64,000 bases of DNA. It comes from JADHMP01 sp964386915. Its GTDB lineage: Bacteria > Bacteroidota > Bacteroidia > Flavobacteriales > Flavobacteriaceae. Position 1 is the first letter of the stretch, and each line of letters opens with the position of its first letter. The stretch spans positions 1-64,000 of the forward strand of contig CAYLUQ010000008.1 of the NCBI GenBank assembly GCA_964386915.1, in the 5' to 3' direction. A program made the translations under genes and the position numbers. Positions 34,985 through 43,568 of the stretch are shown one piece after another. The notes under the pieces were generated by a model that had not been told where the DNA came from, did no database searches, and saw nothing but the letters and a program-made list of their open reading frames with translations.

Positions 34985-35686
34985 ATGCAACCCCAAAATT
35001 CTGTTTCTTGCAAGCAATGCCCTTTTCAAAGCCCAGACCAAACCTGTTTTTTTCACGATTTTACTGCCGAACTGGTTCCTTTTCAATTTGAAAGTGGAGC
35101 GATTATTTTTTCAGAAAAAAAATCACTCAATGGCATTTATTGCATTCAAGAAGGCTTGTGTCAAATTGGTAAAAACTGCAGCAATGGTAGAAATCAAATT
35201 ATTGAATTATTATCCTCCGGCACTTTATTGGGCATACGCAGCATTTTGTGCGAAGATCGAACCAACTTAATGGCCAAGGCTATTTTGCCTGTTCGCGGAC
35301 GTTATTTGCCCAAAAAAATATTTTTTGATTTAATGAATGCTAACCCCGTGTTTTCCCTGCGGGTCACAATGGCGCTGGCTAGCTATTTGAAACGTTCAGA
35401 TAATAAAATTGTGTCCTTTGGACAAAAAACAATGTATCAACGGGTGGCAGAAATTGTTTTGGAACTTCCTCAATATTTCAAACCAGATTCCAACGGCTAT
35501 ATAGAACTTAAATTAACCCGAGAAGATATGGCCAACTTAGCTGGCATTGCCACCGAATCCTTAATCCGAATTTTGTCGTGCTACAAACAAAAGAAGTGGA
35601 TCGCCTTGGCGGGTAAAAGACTCAAAATTGAACAGCCCTATCGGCTCCAACAATTGGCACAAGGACATGTATTGCAAGTAGACTAA
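34985..35686 (+). CDS. Crp/Fnr-family transcription regulator with N-terminal cysteine cluster
   Basis: A 233-residue DNA-binding regulator. An N-terminal Cys cluster (C9-x2-C12-x8-C21) precedes the cyclic-nucleotide-binding-fold domain (about 25-130), the dimerisation helix (about 125-145) and the winged helix (about 148-228). The recognition helix contains GIATESLIRILS. More cysteines lie at 53, 59, 65 and 89. E. coli Fnr places a 4Fe-4S cluster on a comparable N-terminal cluster plus one later Cys, so oxygen or redox sensing is plausible but inferred. Its place behind the terminal oxidase operon fits a respiratory regulator. Confidence 0.88.
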   Translation: MQPQNSVSCKQCPFQSPDQTCFFHDFTAELVPFQFESGAIIFSEKKSLNGIYCIQEGLCQIGKNCSNGRNQIIELLSSGTLLGIRSILCEDRTNLMAKAILPVRGRYLPKKIFFDLMNANPVFSLRVTMALASYLKRSDNKIVSFGQKTMYQRVAEIVLELPQYFKPDSNGYIELKLTREDMANLAGIATESLIRILSCYKQKKWIALAGKRLKIEQPYRLQQLAQGHVLQVD

Positions 35687-35705
35687 TGGATTCGTTGGAA
35701 TGAAG

Positions 35706-35713
35706 TATCTTTG
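35706..35713 (+). promoter_or_regulatory. -7 box (TATCTTTG) of ruvB-queG
   Basis: An exact TAnnTTTG match 5 bases before the ruvB ATG, in the 32-base gap after the Crp/Fnr gene. The leader would be nearly absent. Confidence 0.45.
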
Positions 35714-35718
35714 AAAGA

Positions 35719-36738
35719 ATGAATGAACATTTAGACGCTTCAGGCCAATTCCTTTCTCCCGAAGAACAAGACATAGACCGTGCCTTGCGGCCCCTGAGTT
35801 TTGATGATTTTGCCGGACAAGAAGCACTGCTAGAAAACCTTCAGGTTTTTGTGGCAGCTGCCAACCAGCGTAAAGAGGCATTAGATCATACCCTTTTTCA
35901 TGGCCCTCCAGGTTTAGGAAAAACAACCCTTGCCCATATTTTGGCCAACGAGCTTGAAGTAGGTATTAAACTTACCTCCGGACCCGTTTTAGATAAACCT
36001 GGTGACTTAGCCGGGTTACTCACCAATTTAGAAGCCCGAGACATCCTTTTTATTGATGAGATCCATCGCTTAAGTCCCATAGTGGAAGAATATTTGTATT
36101 CGGCTATGGAAGACTACAAGATTGATATCATGATTGAAAGTGGTCCCAATGCCAGAACCGTGCAAATCAATTTAAACCCCTTTACCTTAGTAGGAGCCAC
36201 CACACGATCAGGTTTACTAACAGCCCCTATGAGAGCCCGTTTTGGCATTAGCAACCGTTTAGAATATTACAACACCGAATTATTGGCCACCATAGTAGAA
36301 CGCAGTGCTGCTATTTTAAAGGTGCCTATTGCACAAGATGCCGCTTTGGAAATTGCCGGACGAAGCCGCGGAACCCCTAGAATTGCTAACGGCTTGTTGC
36401 GTCGCATTCGAGATTTTGCCCAAATTAAAGGCAACGGCACTATTGACCTAACCATTACCCAATATGGTCTCAAAGCCTTACAAGTAGATGCCCACGGCTT
36501 AGACGAAATGGACAATAAAATTTTAACCACTTTAATTGACAAATTTAAAGGAGGTCCGGTTGGCATCACTACCTTGGCTACAGCAGTGTCTGAAAATGGC
36601 GAAACCATAGAAGAGGTTTATGAACCCTTTCTCATTCAACAAGGATTTTTGGTGCGAACGCCAAGAGGGAGAGAAGTAACCGAACTGGCCTATAAACACC
36701 TGGGTCGTTTGAAAAATAACCAAGAAGGCTTGTTTTAA
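35719..36738 (+). CDS. ruvB: Holliday junction branch migration helicase RuvB
   Basis: A 339-residue AAA+ motor that drives branch migration with RuvA. Visible are the N-terminal DRALRPLSFDDFAGQ, Walker A HGPPGLGKTTLA (about 61-72), Walker B LFIDEIHRLS, sensor/arginine-finger region GATTRSGLLTAPMRARFG, and the C-terminal winged helix ending LVRTPRGREVT. ruvA is about 22 kb away in this window, not adjacent, which is common outside proteobacteria. The stop overlaps the queG ATG by one base (TAATG). Confidence 0.97.
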   Translation: MNEHLDASGQFLSPEEQDIDRALRPLSFDDFAGQEALLENLQVFVAAANQRKEALDHTLFHGPPGLGKTTLAHILANELEVGIKLTSGPVLDKPGDLAGLLTNLEARDILFIDEIHRLSPIVEEYLYSAMEDYKIDIMIESGPNARTVQINLNPFTLVGATTRSGLLTAPMRARFGISNRLEYYNTELLATIVERSAAILKVPIAQDAALEIAGRSRGTPRIANGLLRRIRDFAQIKGNGTIDLTITQYGLKALQVDAHGLDEMDNKILTTLIDKFKGGPVGITTLATAVSENGETIEEVYEPFLIQQGFLVRTPRGREVTELAYKHLGRLKNNQEGLF

Positions 36739-37658
36739 TGACTGCCCAAGCAAAGCATACTCAAATGCTTAAAGAGCAAGCTAAAGCACTAGGATTTTTG
36801 TCTTGTGGGATTGCTGAAGCCACTTTTTTAAACGAAGAGGCACCCCAATTAGAACAATGGCTTCAACAAGGCAAACATGGAAAAATGGCCTATATGGAAC
36901 GCCATTTTGACAAGCGGTTAGACCCAAGATTGTTGGTGCCCGGAGCCAAAAGTGTGGTGTCGCTGTTGTTTAATTATCACAGCGATCAAAAACAAAAAGA
37001 CCCTGATGCCCCTAAAATTGCCTCCTATGCTTTTGGCAAAGACTACCACTTTGTGATTAAAGAAAAACTCCGGGAATTAATGCTTTTTATTCAGCAAGAA
37101 ATAGGTGAAGTAGGAGGGCGTGTTTTTGTAGATTCAGCTCCGGTGATGGACAAAGTTTGGGCCGCCAAAAGTGGCCTAGGCTGGCAAGGCAAAAACACCA
37201 ATTTAATTGCTAAAAAAGTAGGTTCCTTTTTTTTTATAGCTGAATTAATTCTCGATCTGGAATTAGAATATGACCCACCCACCACAGATCACTGTGGCAG
37301 TTGTACTGCCTGCATAGATGCTTGCCCCACAGAAGCCCTAACTCCTTATCAAATTGATGCCAGCAAATGTATATCCTATTTAACAATAGAATTAAGAGAA
37401 GCTATCCCAGAAGAATTTAAGGGCAAAATGGACCAATGGGCCTTTGGCTGTGATGTATGTCAAACCGTATGTCCGTGGAATCGATTTGCCTCTCCTCATC
37501 ATGAAAAAGATTTTGAACCCCATCCTGAACTCCTCGATCTTAACAAAAACCAATGGGAAGAAATGACCCAAGAAGTCTTTCAAAAAATTTTTAAAGATAG
37601 CGCTGTACAACGTACTGGCTATAAAGGACTTCAACGAAACATAAAGTTTTTATCTTAG
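36738..37658 (+). CDS. queG: Epoxyqueuosine reductase
   Basis: A 306-residue cobalamin-dependent enzyme performing the last step of queuosine synthesis in tRNA, reducing epoxyqueuosine. The N-terminal domain holds GCGIAEATF-like and FGKDYHFVIKEKL blocks, with VDSAPVMDKVWAAKSGLGWQ as the B12/active-site region. Two ferredoxin clusters follow: CGSCTACIDACP with a later Cys, and CDVCQTVCPWN. It is translationally coupled to ruvB. Convergent with the LacI gene, 10 bases away. Confidence 0.95.
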   Translation: MTAQAKHTQMLKEQAKALGFLSCGIAEATFLNEEAPQLEQWLQQGKHGKMAYMERHFDKRLDPRLLVPGAKSVVSLLFNYHSDQKQKDPDAPKIASYAFGKDYHFVIKEKLRELMLFIQQEIGEVGGRVFVDSAPVMDKVWAAKSGLGWQGKNTNLIAKKVGSFFFIAELILDLELEYDPPTTDHCGSCTACIDACPTEALTPYQIDASKCISYLTIELREAIPEEFKGKMDQWAFGCDVCQTVCPWNRFASPHHEKDFEPHPELLDLNKNQWEEMTQEVFQKIFKDSAVQRTGYKGLQRNIKFLS

Positions 37659-37668
37659 TTTGAGAAGT

Positions 37669-38697
37669 TTATTTTTTTTTTAGAGAAGACTCTCTTACAA
37701 TTAGTTTAGAGGGAATTATAGACGTATTGAAGGTTACTTCTTCTTTTTTTCGTCTTTGTTCCATTTCCACCATAAATAATCGCATTGCTTCCGCGCCAAT
37801 TAAAATGCCCGATTGATCTATGGTGCTAATAGCGGGTGTAGTGAGGGCAGCGAGTTGCCAATTGCTAAAGCCAACCACGGCGATGTCTTCTGGAACCCGA
37901 ATATTTTTTTTATGAAGAAAACGAATGGCCCCTGCTGCCGTAGGATCTGAAATAGTGAAAAGGCCATCATAGGAAAGTCCAGCTCTATAAAATTTTTGGG
38001 CACTTTGATAGCCGTCTTTCTCGCTTCCATTTTCACAAATATCAACCAACAATTTGTCATATTCCAAACCGTGGTCTTCCAAGGCTTTTCTATAGCCCAA
38101 ATAACGATCTATGGCAATTTGCGGAAGAAGCCCTCCTCTAAAGTGAGCAATTCTTTGGCACCCTTGTTCAATGAGGTGTTTAGTGGCAATGTAGCCAGCC
38201 TCACGATCATTGATTACCACATTAGAGCATTTCAAAAACTTAGAAATACGATCAAAAACAATCATCACGGTTTGATTTTCTAATACCTCTTTGAGGTGCG
38301 AAATATCTCTGGTTTTATGGGAAATAGAGATAAAAATACCGTCCACATTTTGTTGAAGCAATTGTTTAACCAGCTTTTTCTCCCTTTCTTCAGACTCATC
38401 TGTGCAAAGCACTAAAACCATATAGCCCGCTTCTTCGGCTTTTTCAACTATGCCCTCTACTACATTGCTAAAAAAATAATGAATCAAAGTAGGCACCACC
38501 ACACCTAAAATTTTGGTTTCTCGTGTTCTTAAATAGGAGGCCTGAACGTTGGGCTTAAAGTTCATTTTTTTACTATACTCTATAACTCTCTTTTTTGTGC
38601 TCCAACTCACATCGGGATAATCTTTAAGCGCCTTGGAAACGGTTGTAATAGATATATTTAAGGCCTGAGCTATATCTTTTAAAGTCAGTTTATTCAT
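37669..38697 (-). CDS. LacI-family transcription regulator of the SusCD locus
   Basis: A 342-residue repressor. The start MNKLTLKDIA (38697) is chosen because a -7 box occupies the place of the upstream ATG at 38718. The helix-turn-helix (LTLKDIAQALNISITTVSKA, 4-23) and hinge helix (PNVQASYLRTR) are intact. The sugar-binding domain is of the periplasmic-binding-protein type (LGVVVPTL, GIFISISH, DGLFTISDPTAAGAI). It lies head to head with susC, and a palindrome between them is the likely operator, so it probably controls both itself and the SusCD genes in response to a sugar. The effector is unknown. Confidence 0.92.
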   Translation of the reverse strand: MNKLTLKDIAQALNISITTVSKALKDYPDVSWSTKKRVIEYSKKMNFKPNVQASYLRTRETKILGVVVPTLIHYFFSNVVEGIVEKAEEAGYMVLVLCTDESEEREKKLVKQLLQQNVDGIFISISHKTRDISHLKEVLENQTVMIVFDRISKFLKCSNVVINDREAGYIATKHLIEQGCQRIAHFRGGLLPQIAIDRYLGYRKALEDHGLEYDKLLVDICENGSEKDGYQSAQKFYRAGLSYDGLFTISDPTAAGAIRFLHKKNIRVPEDIAVVGFSNWQLAALTTPAISTIDQSGILIGAEAMRLFMVEMEQRRKKEEVTFNTSIIPSKLIVRESSLKKK

Positions 38698-38715
38698 TCT
38701 AAGAGTATCAAAAGG

Positions 38716-38723
38716 CAAAGTTA
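38716..38723 (-). promoter_or_regulatory. -7 box (TAACTTTG) of the lacI-type gene
   Basis: An exact TAnnTTTG match on the minus strand, 18 bases before the chosen ATG. The -33 region falls on the palindrome at 38738-38751. Confidence 0.5.
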
Positions 38724-38728
38724 AACAA

Positions 38729-38751
38729 TTTTCGTTTCGAAAACATTTTCG
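38729..38751. promoter_or_regulatory. Probable LacI-type operator
   Basis: CGAAAACATTTTCG (38738-38751) is a 14-base palindrome with only the two centre bases breaking symmetry, the classic form of LacI-family operators. A second, overlapping inverted repeat TTTTCG-TTT-CGAAAA covers 38729-38743. The site lies between the divergent lacI-type and susC genes and overlaps the -33 region of the regulator, which suggests autoregulation. Binding is inferred. Confidence 0.65.
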
Positions 38752-38861
38752 TTACCCTGTTGTCTCTTTTTAATGAAAGTTAAGAGAACGTTAAATTTTA
38801 AAACTTAATATTGTCGAGCTTTGAAATAAGCCAAAACTAAAACAAACTTAAATATCTTAGA

Positions 38862-41819
38862 ATGAAAAGTAAGTTATTCAAACACTTCCTATTGCTTGGG
38901 GCCATGCTTTTTAGCGTAGGAATTTTTGCACAATCCATTTCTGGAGTTGTGACAAGTGAAGATGGACCTTTGCCAGGAGCAACGGTTCAGATTAAAGGAA
39001 CCAACACGGGTACTAGTACAGATTTTGACGGTAAATATACCATTGCCGCTAACAATGGAGATGTACTTGTTTTCTCTTTCGTTGGATTTTCAAGCCAAGA
39101 AGTTACTGTTGCAGGTCAAGACCAAATTACAGTGACCCTTTCGGCCAACAATGAACTAGATGAAGTTGTGGTTACGGGTTATGGTACCCAGAACGAGAAA
39201 GAAATTACTTCTGCCGTAGTGCAAGTTACTGCCGAAGAATTTAACAAAGGACCAATCAATCAAGCTTCTCAACTTTTACAAGGTAAAGTTGCCGGATTGA
39301 GTGTCTACAACAAAGGGGGTGACCCTAACTCACCTGCCACTATTCGTTTGAGAGGTCTCTCAACTGTAGGGGCTAACGTTTCTCCTCTTGTGGTTGTTGA
39401 TGGTGTTGTTGGAGCTTCTTTAGATAACGTTGATCCTAATGACATTGAGTCTATCAACGTATTGAAAGATGGTTCTGCCGCTGCGATCTATGGTTCTCGA
39501 GGTTCTTCTGGGGTAATCATTGTGACTACTAAGGGTGGAAGAAGTGGTGAGTTATCACTTTCTTACAACGGACAGCTTTCTAACTCAAGCATCCTCAACC
39601 GTATTGACGTGATGACAAGAGATGAATTTTTAGCGGCCGGTGGTTCTGACCTTGGTGGAGATACTGACTGGACAGAAGCCGTGACGAGAAGTGCTATTTC
39701 TCAAATTCACAACTTTGCTGCATCAGGAGGTTTTGATAAGACAACTTACCGTATTTCAGCTAACATTCGTCAAAAAGAAGGTATTGTAGTGAACACTGGT
39801 TTTGAGCAATTCAACTCTAGAGCCAACATTTCTACAAGAGCTTTAAACGACAAATTAAAAATCGATTTTAACGCTTCGTTTACGCAAAGACAATCTAGCT
39901 TTGGTAACCCTTTAGTATTAAAATATGCTACTCTTTTCAATCCAACTGCACCTATCTACACAGCAGGTTCTCCCTTTTTCCCCGGAAATTCAGGAGATGT
40001 GATTGGAGGTTATTTCGAAACCTTTGGATTGTTTGACAGTTTTAACCCTGTTTCTATTGCTGAGCAACACGAAAGAACAGGTGAGCGTACTGAATTGAAC
40101 TACAGCTTGTCTTTAGGCTATGACCTAACAGATAACTTAGACATTCAATTTAGAGCAGCCCGTCAAACAACCAAAAACAACAACAGAACTTATGTGCCTG
40201 TAACAGCGCTTTTAGCGGGTAACGCTTTGAGTCCAACAAGACGTGGTTCTGCTGGTTTTGAAGATACTCGATACGAATTTGAATTATATGAAGTTTTCGG
40301 AACCTATAACCTAGATTCTGCCGGGTTCAACATGAACTTAACAGGAGGTTATTCTTTCCAACAAGACAACTATCAAGACAAGCGTTTTTCATTAGGTGAT
40401 TTCCCTGATAACAGCATGGACTACAGCTACAACATTGACGCTTCTCAAGATTTAAACAACGCCGGATTTATTACCGCTAACAGTTACAAAGGCCCAGACA
40501 ACAAGATCATCGCTTTCTTTGGTCGTGCCAATATTGTAATTGACGATGCTATTTATGTGAATGCCTCTGTTAGAAGAGAAGGTTCTACTAAATTAGGAGA
40601 TGGTAACAAATGGGGTACTTTCCCAGCCTTCGGTATCGGTGCTGACCTTAACAAATATATAGGTACTGATTTTGATACCTTCAAAGTAAGAGTTGGTTAT
40701 GGAGAAACAGGATCACTTCCTGGTCCAACAGGTCTTTCTCAAGTGACTTATAACTTTGGTTATGACTCAGGAGGAACAGGAAACACCTCTCAAGCTCGTG
40801 CCGCTAACCCAGACTTAAAATGGGAATCTAAAGCAGAAACAAACGTAGGGTTTGACTTTGCCAGCGGTAAATTTACAGGAGCTTTAGACCTCTACACTAG
40901 AGACATTTCTGACTTCATCCTAGAAACTAAAGTAGATGTTGCTACTTATGGATTTGACACACGTTACGAAAACTCAGGTAAAATCAATACACAAGGTATT
41001 GAAATTAACCTAGGATATGAAGTAACAGACAACTATCAAACCAACATCAACCTTTCTACCTATAAAACAACTTTGGAAGAATATGTTCTTGAAAATGGAG
41101 ACATTCGTGCCAACTTAGGTGCCCCTGGACAAAACGCTACCAACATGTTGTTAGTTCGTCCTGGAGAAGAAATTGGTCAAATTTGGGCACCCCGTTACGT
41201 TGGTGTTAACGCAGACGGATCACCTCAATTTGCCGATATCAATGGAGATGGAAACCTTGTAACTAGCCAAGACAAATGGAATGATGCTGACGCAGATTTT
41301 GAGACAGCTGGAAACGGTATTCCTTCCCTAGAATTAGGTTGGTCAAACAATCTATCGTTTGGAAACTGGAGTGTTAATGCCTTCTTTAGAGGTGCTTTCG
41401 GCCACAGTTTAGTGAACACTTTCCGTGCGTTCTATGAGCCACGTTTAGCAAGTCAGTCTTCTTATAACTTTGTGAATACTTCTTTAGCAGAGCCTAACTT
41501 AACGGTTGCTCAGTTTAGTTCACTCTATGTTGAAAAGGCAGACTTTTTCAAATTAGATAACCTCACAGTTGCTTACAATTTTGACCTCAATGAAGGTTCT
41601 TTCATTCAAGGCGCTCAATTGTCTGCCAATGTTCAAAATGCATTTGTGATTACTAATTATACGGGTATTGATCCAGAACCTTCATTAGTAGACCAAGGGT
41701 CTTATGATGGTGGCGATTATAATCCTGGACAGGGAGATGTTTTAGCTCCTGGAGTAGATCGTCGTATCAACTATTTTACGGCTAGAACGGTCACTTTAGG
41801 ACTTAATATTAACTTTTAA
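38862..41819 (+). CDS. SusC/RagA-family TonB-linked outer-membrane transporter
   Basis: A 985-residue outer-membrane barrel. It has a signal peptide (IFAQ-SIS, about 24), a carboxypeptidase-like beta domain (SISGVVTSEDGPLPGATVQI, 25-100), a TonB box/plug region (LDEVVVTGYGTQ; GSRGSSGVIIVTTKGG), then the 22-strand barrel ending in ...LGLNINF. With its SusD lid it takes up oligomers using TonB energy. The C-terminal Phe and the length are normal. SusD follows after 18 bases. Substrate cannot be told by sequence, and no glycoside hydrolase is nearby. Confidence 0.96.
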   Translation: MKSKLFKHFLLLGAMLFSVGIFAQSISGVVTSEDGPLPGATVQIKGTNTGTSTDFDGKYTIAANNGDVLVFSFVGFSSQEVTVAGQDQITVTLSANNELDEVVVTGYGTQNEKEITSAVVQVTAEEFNKGPINQASQLLQGKVAGLSVYNKGGDPNSPATIRLRGLSTVGANVSPLVVVDGVVGASLDNVDPNDIESINVLKDGSAAAIYGSRGSSGVIIVTTKGGRSGELSLSYNGQLSNSSILNRIDVMTRDEFLAAGGSDLGGDTDWTEAVTRSAISQIHNFAASGGFDKTTYRISANIRQKEGIVVNTGFEQFNSRANISTRALNDKLKIDFNASFTQRQSSFGNPLVLKYATLFNPTAPIYTAGSPFFPGNSGDVIGGYFETFGLFDSFNPVSIAEQHERTGERTELNYSLSLGYDLTDNLDIQFRAARQTTKNNNRTYVPVTALLAGNALSPTRRGSAGFEDTRYEFELYEVFGTYNLDSAGFNMNLTGGYSFQQDNYQDKRFSLGDFPDNSMDYSYNIDASQDLNNAGFITANSYKGPDNKIIAFFGRANIVIDDAIYVNASVRREGSTKLGDGNKWGTFPAFGIGADLNKYIGTDFDTFKVRVGYGETGSLPGPTGLSQVTYNFGYDSGGTGNTSQARAANPDLKWESKAETNVGFDFASGKFTGALDLYTRDISDFILETKVDVATYGFDTRYENSGKINTQGIEINLGYEVTDNYQTNINLSTYKTTLEEYVLENGDIRANLGAPGQNATNMLLVRPGEEIGQIWAPRYVGVNADGSPQFADINGDGNLVTSQDKWNDADADFETAGNGIPSLELGWSNNLSFGNWSVNAFFRGAFGHSLVNTFRAFYEPRLASQSSYNFVNTSLAEPNLTVAQFSSLYVEKADFFKLDNLTVAYNFDLNEGSFIQGAQLSANVQNAFVITNYTGIDPEPSLVDQGSYDGGDYNPGQGDVLAPGVDRRINYFTARTVTLGLNINF

Positions 41820-41837
41820 TTGAAAAATATATTGATT

Positions 41838-43493
41838 ATGAAAAATTTTAAAAAATCAATTTACGGAGTGCTATCCATTTTTGCGGTAGTAGTGGCCTGT
41901 ACTGATTTGGAAGAAGAATTGGTTGGGGATTTCACCCAAGGAGTTACGGCTCCCGGTGTGAGTATTGATGTTGCTGCCACAGATGGTAGTTCTCAAGCTG
42001 TGCAAGATCAGATTGGTGCTGCTTTTGAAAAACTACGTGGTGGAACTGCCGGTCACCACAACTATTGGTCTATCCAAACTGTATCTTCTGATGAGATGCA
42101 AGTAGGTCAAAAAGGAGGAGACTGGTATGATGGAGGTATTTGGTTAGACATTCACCGTCACGAATATACTGGTGCAAGTGCACCCCTTAGAGACACATGG
42201 AACACTGCCTACAATGCCATTAGCGAAGTAAACGCTACCTTGGCTAAATCAGGCTTGTCTGCCAACGAAATTGCTCAACTTAGAGTATTAAGAGCGTTTT
42301 TCTACTGGCGTTTAATGGACGTGTTTGGAAACGTGAAGATTGTTACTTCTATAGGATCTGACGCTCCTCAGTCTAATAGAGCTGATGTTTTCAAATTTAT
42401 TGAAAGTGAAATCCTAGCAGCCCTTGGCGTTTCTGCTGTAAGTGCTAATATGGATTTAACCAACAGCGATTTGTCTACTAGCCCTAAGAAATATAGAATC
42501 AACCAATATGCCGCTGTAGGTCTATTGTCTAGAATCTATCTTAACGCTGAAGTATATGCTGGGACTCCTCGCTATCAAGAAGCTGCTGATGCAGCCTCTT
42601 GGGTAATTGACAACGGTCCTTATGAATTGACAACTAAAGCCAATTCTAGAGTTAAAAACTTAGCGAAAGTGGCCAATGCTGGAGACAATACGAACCCTAT
42701 GTTAGTCAACGATGAGTTAGTAGGATATCCTGCCATGTTTGCACCAAACAACCAAGATAATGTTGAGTTAATTTGGACAGTAGCCTTTGATGGAACTACT
42801 GGAGGTGGAATGAACTTTCACATGATGGGACTTCACCAGCCTTCTCAGTTCACGTTTAACCTTGACTCACAGCCTTGGAACGGGTATCAAACCCTCACTG
42901 ATTTCTATAACTCCTATGAAGATGGTGACGTAAGAAAACAATCTAACTTCCTCGTTGGACAACAATATTCTTACGCTGGTTTACCACTAAACGACTGGGC
43001 TGCAGATGACTATGATTCTTCTGGGCAAAAATCACTTGGTTTAGCCTATACACCTGAAATCAATGAATTAGCACCCGATTCAGAACGTCAAAGTGGTGCT
43101 CGTATGTACAAATTTAGCCATGCTCAATTTGAGCGTAATGAGAAAAGCAACGATTTCCCAATCTTGCGTTTATCTGAAATGTACATGAACCGCGCTGAAG
43201 GTTTAGCTCGTGCTGCTGGTGATTGGTCATTGGCTTTAAACGATGTAAATGTGATTCGTAAGCGTGCTGAAGTTAGTGAATATACTAGCATTGACGCTGA
43301 CGAGTTCTTGGCTGAGCGCGGAAGAGAATTCTATCAAGAATCTCACCGTAGAACTGATTTAATTCGTTTCGGAAAATTTGGTGATGCCTGGCAATTTAAG
43401 AGTGCATCGCCTAGCTACAAAACATTAATGCCTATTCCAACAGATGCTATCATAGCTAGTAATGGAACGTTAAAACAAAATGAGGGCTATTAA
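41838..43493 (+). CDS. SusD/RagB-family surface lipoprotein
   Basis: The ATG at 41838 is chosen over a TTG at 41820 because the lipoprotein signal (MKNFKKSIYGVLSIFAVVVAC) then has normal length (C21). The ~551-residue protein has the SusD pattern: TPR helices with RVLRAFFYWRLMDVFGNV (about 150-175), a variable substrate-binding middle, and the C-terminal ERGREFYQESHRRTDLIRFGKF motif. It lids the SusC barrel and binds substrate. A terminator stands 25 bases behind it. Confidence 0.95.
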   Translation: MKNFKKSIYGVLSIFAVVVACTDLEEELVGDFTQGVTAPGVSIDVAATDGSSQAVQDQIGAAFEKLRGGTAGHHNYWSIQTVSSDEMQVGQKGGDWYDGGIWLDIHRHEYTGASAPLRDTWNTAYNAISEVNATLAKSGLSANEIAQLRVLRAFFYWRLMDVFGNVKIVTSIGSDAPQSNRADVFKFIESEILAALGVSAVSANMDLTNSDLSTSPKKYRINQYAAVGLLSRIYLNAEVYAGTPRYQEAADAASWVIDNGPYELTTKANSRVKNLAKVANAGDNTNPMLVNDELVGYPAMFAPNNQDNVELIWTVAFDGTTGGGMNFHMMGLHQPSQFTFNLDSQPWNGYQTLTDFYNSYEDGDVRKQSNFLVGQQYSYAGLPLNDWAADDYDSSGQKSLGLAYTPEINELAPDSERQSGARMYKFSHAQFERNEKSNDFPILRLSEMYMNRAEGLARAAGDWSLALNDVNVIRKRAEVSEYTSIDADEFLAERGREFYQESHRRTDLIRFGKFGDAWQFKSASPSYKTLMPIPTDAIIASNGTLKQNEGY

Positions 43494-43518
43494 TTAGTTT
43501 TAGATATAGTACAATTGA

Positions 43519-43556
43519 AAATGGGTCATGCCTTTTATGGAATGGCCCATTTTTTT
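43519..43556 (+). terminator. Intrinsic terminator behind the susD gene
   Basis: AAATGGGTCAT (43519-43529) pairs with ATGGCCCATTT (43542-43552), an 11-bp stem with one G-U, followed by T to 43556. It separates SusCD from the FG-GAP genes; a near-match -7 box (TACTTTCG, 43556-43563) lies directly behind it. Confidence 0.75.
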
Positions 43557-43568
43557 ACTTTCGTAGGT

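Noticed and set aside
38698..38718. Upstream ATG (38718) for the LacI-type regulator
   Set aside because: The codon overlaps the -7 box, and the helix-turn-helix family normally starts just before the LTLKDIA block.
43515..43568. TTG start 18 codons upstream for FG-GAP copy 1
   Set aside because: It lies inside the susD terminator hairpin, and the ATG at 43569 gives a proper lipoprotein signal.
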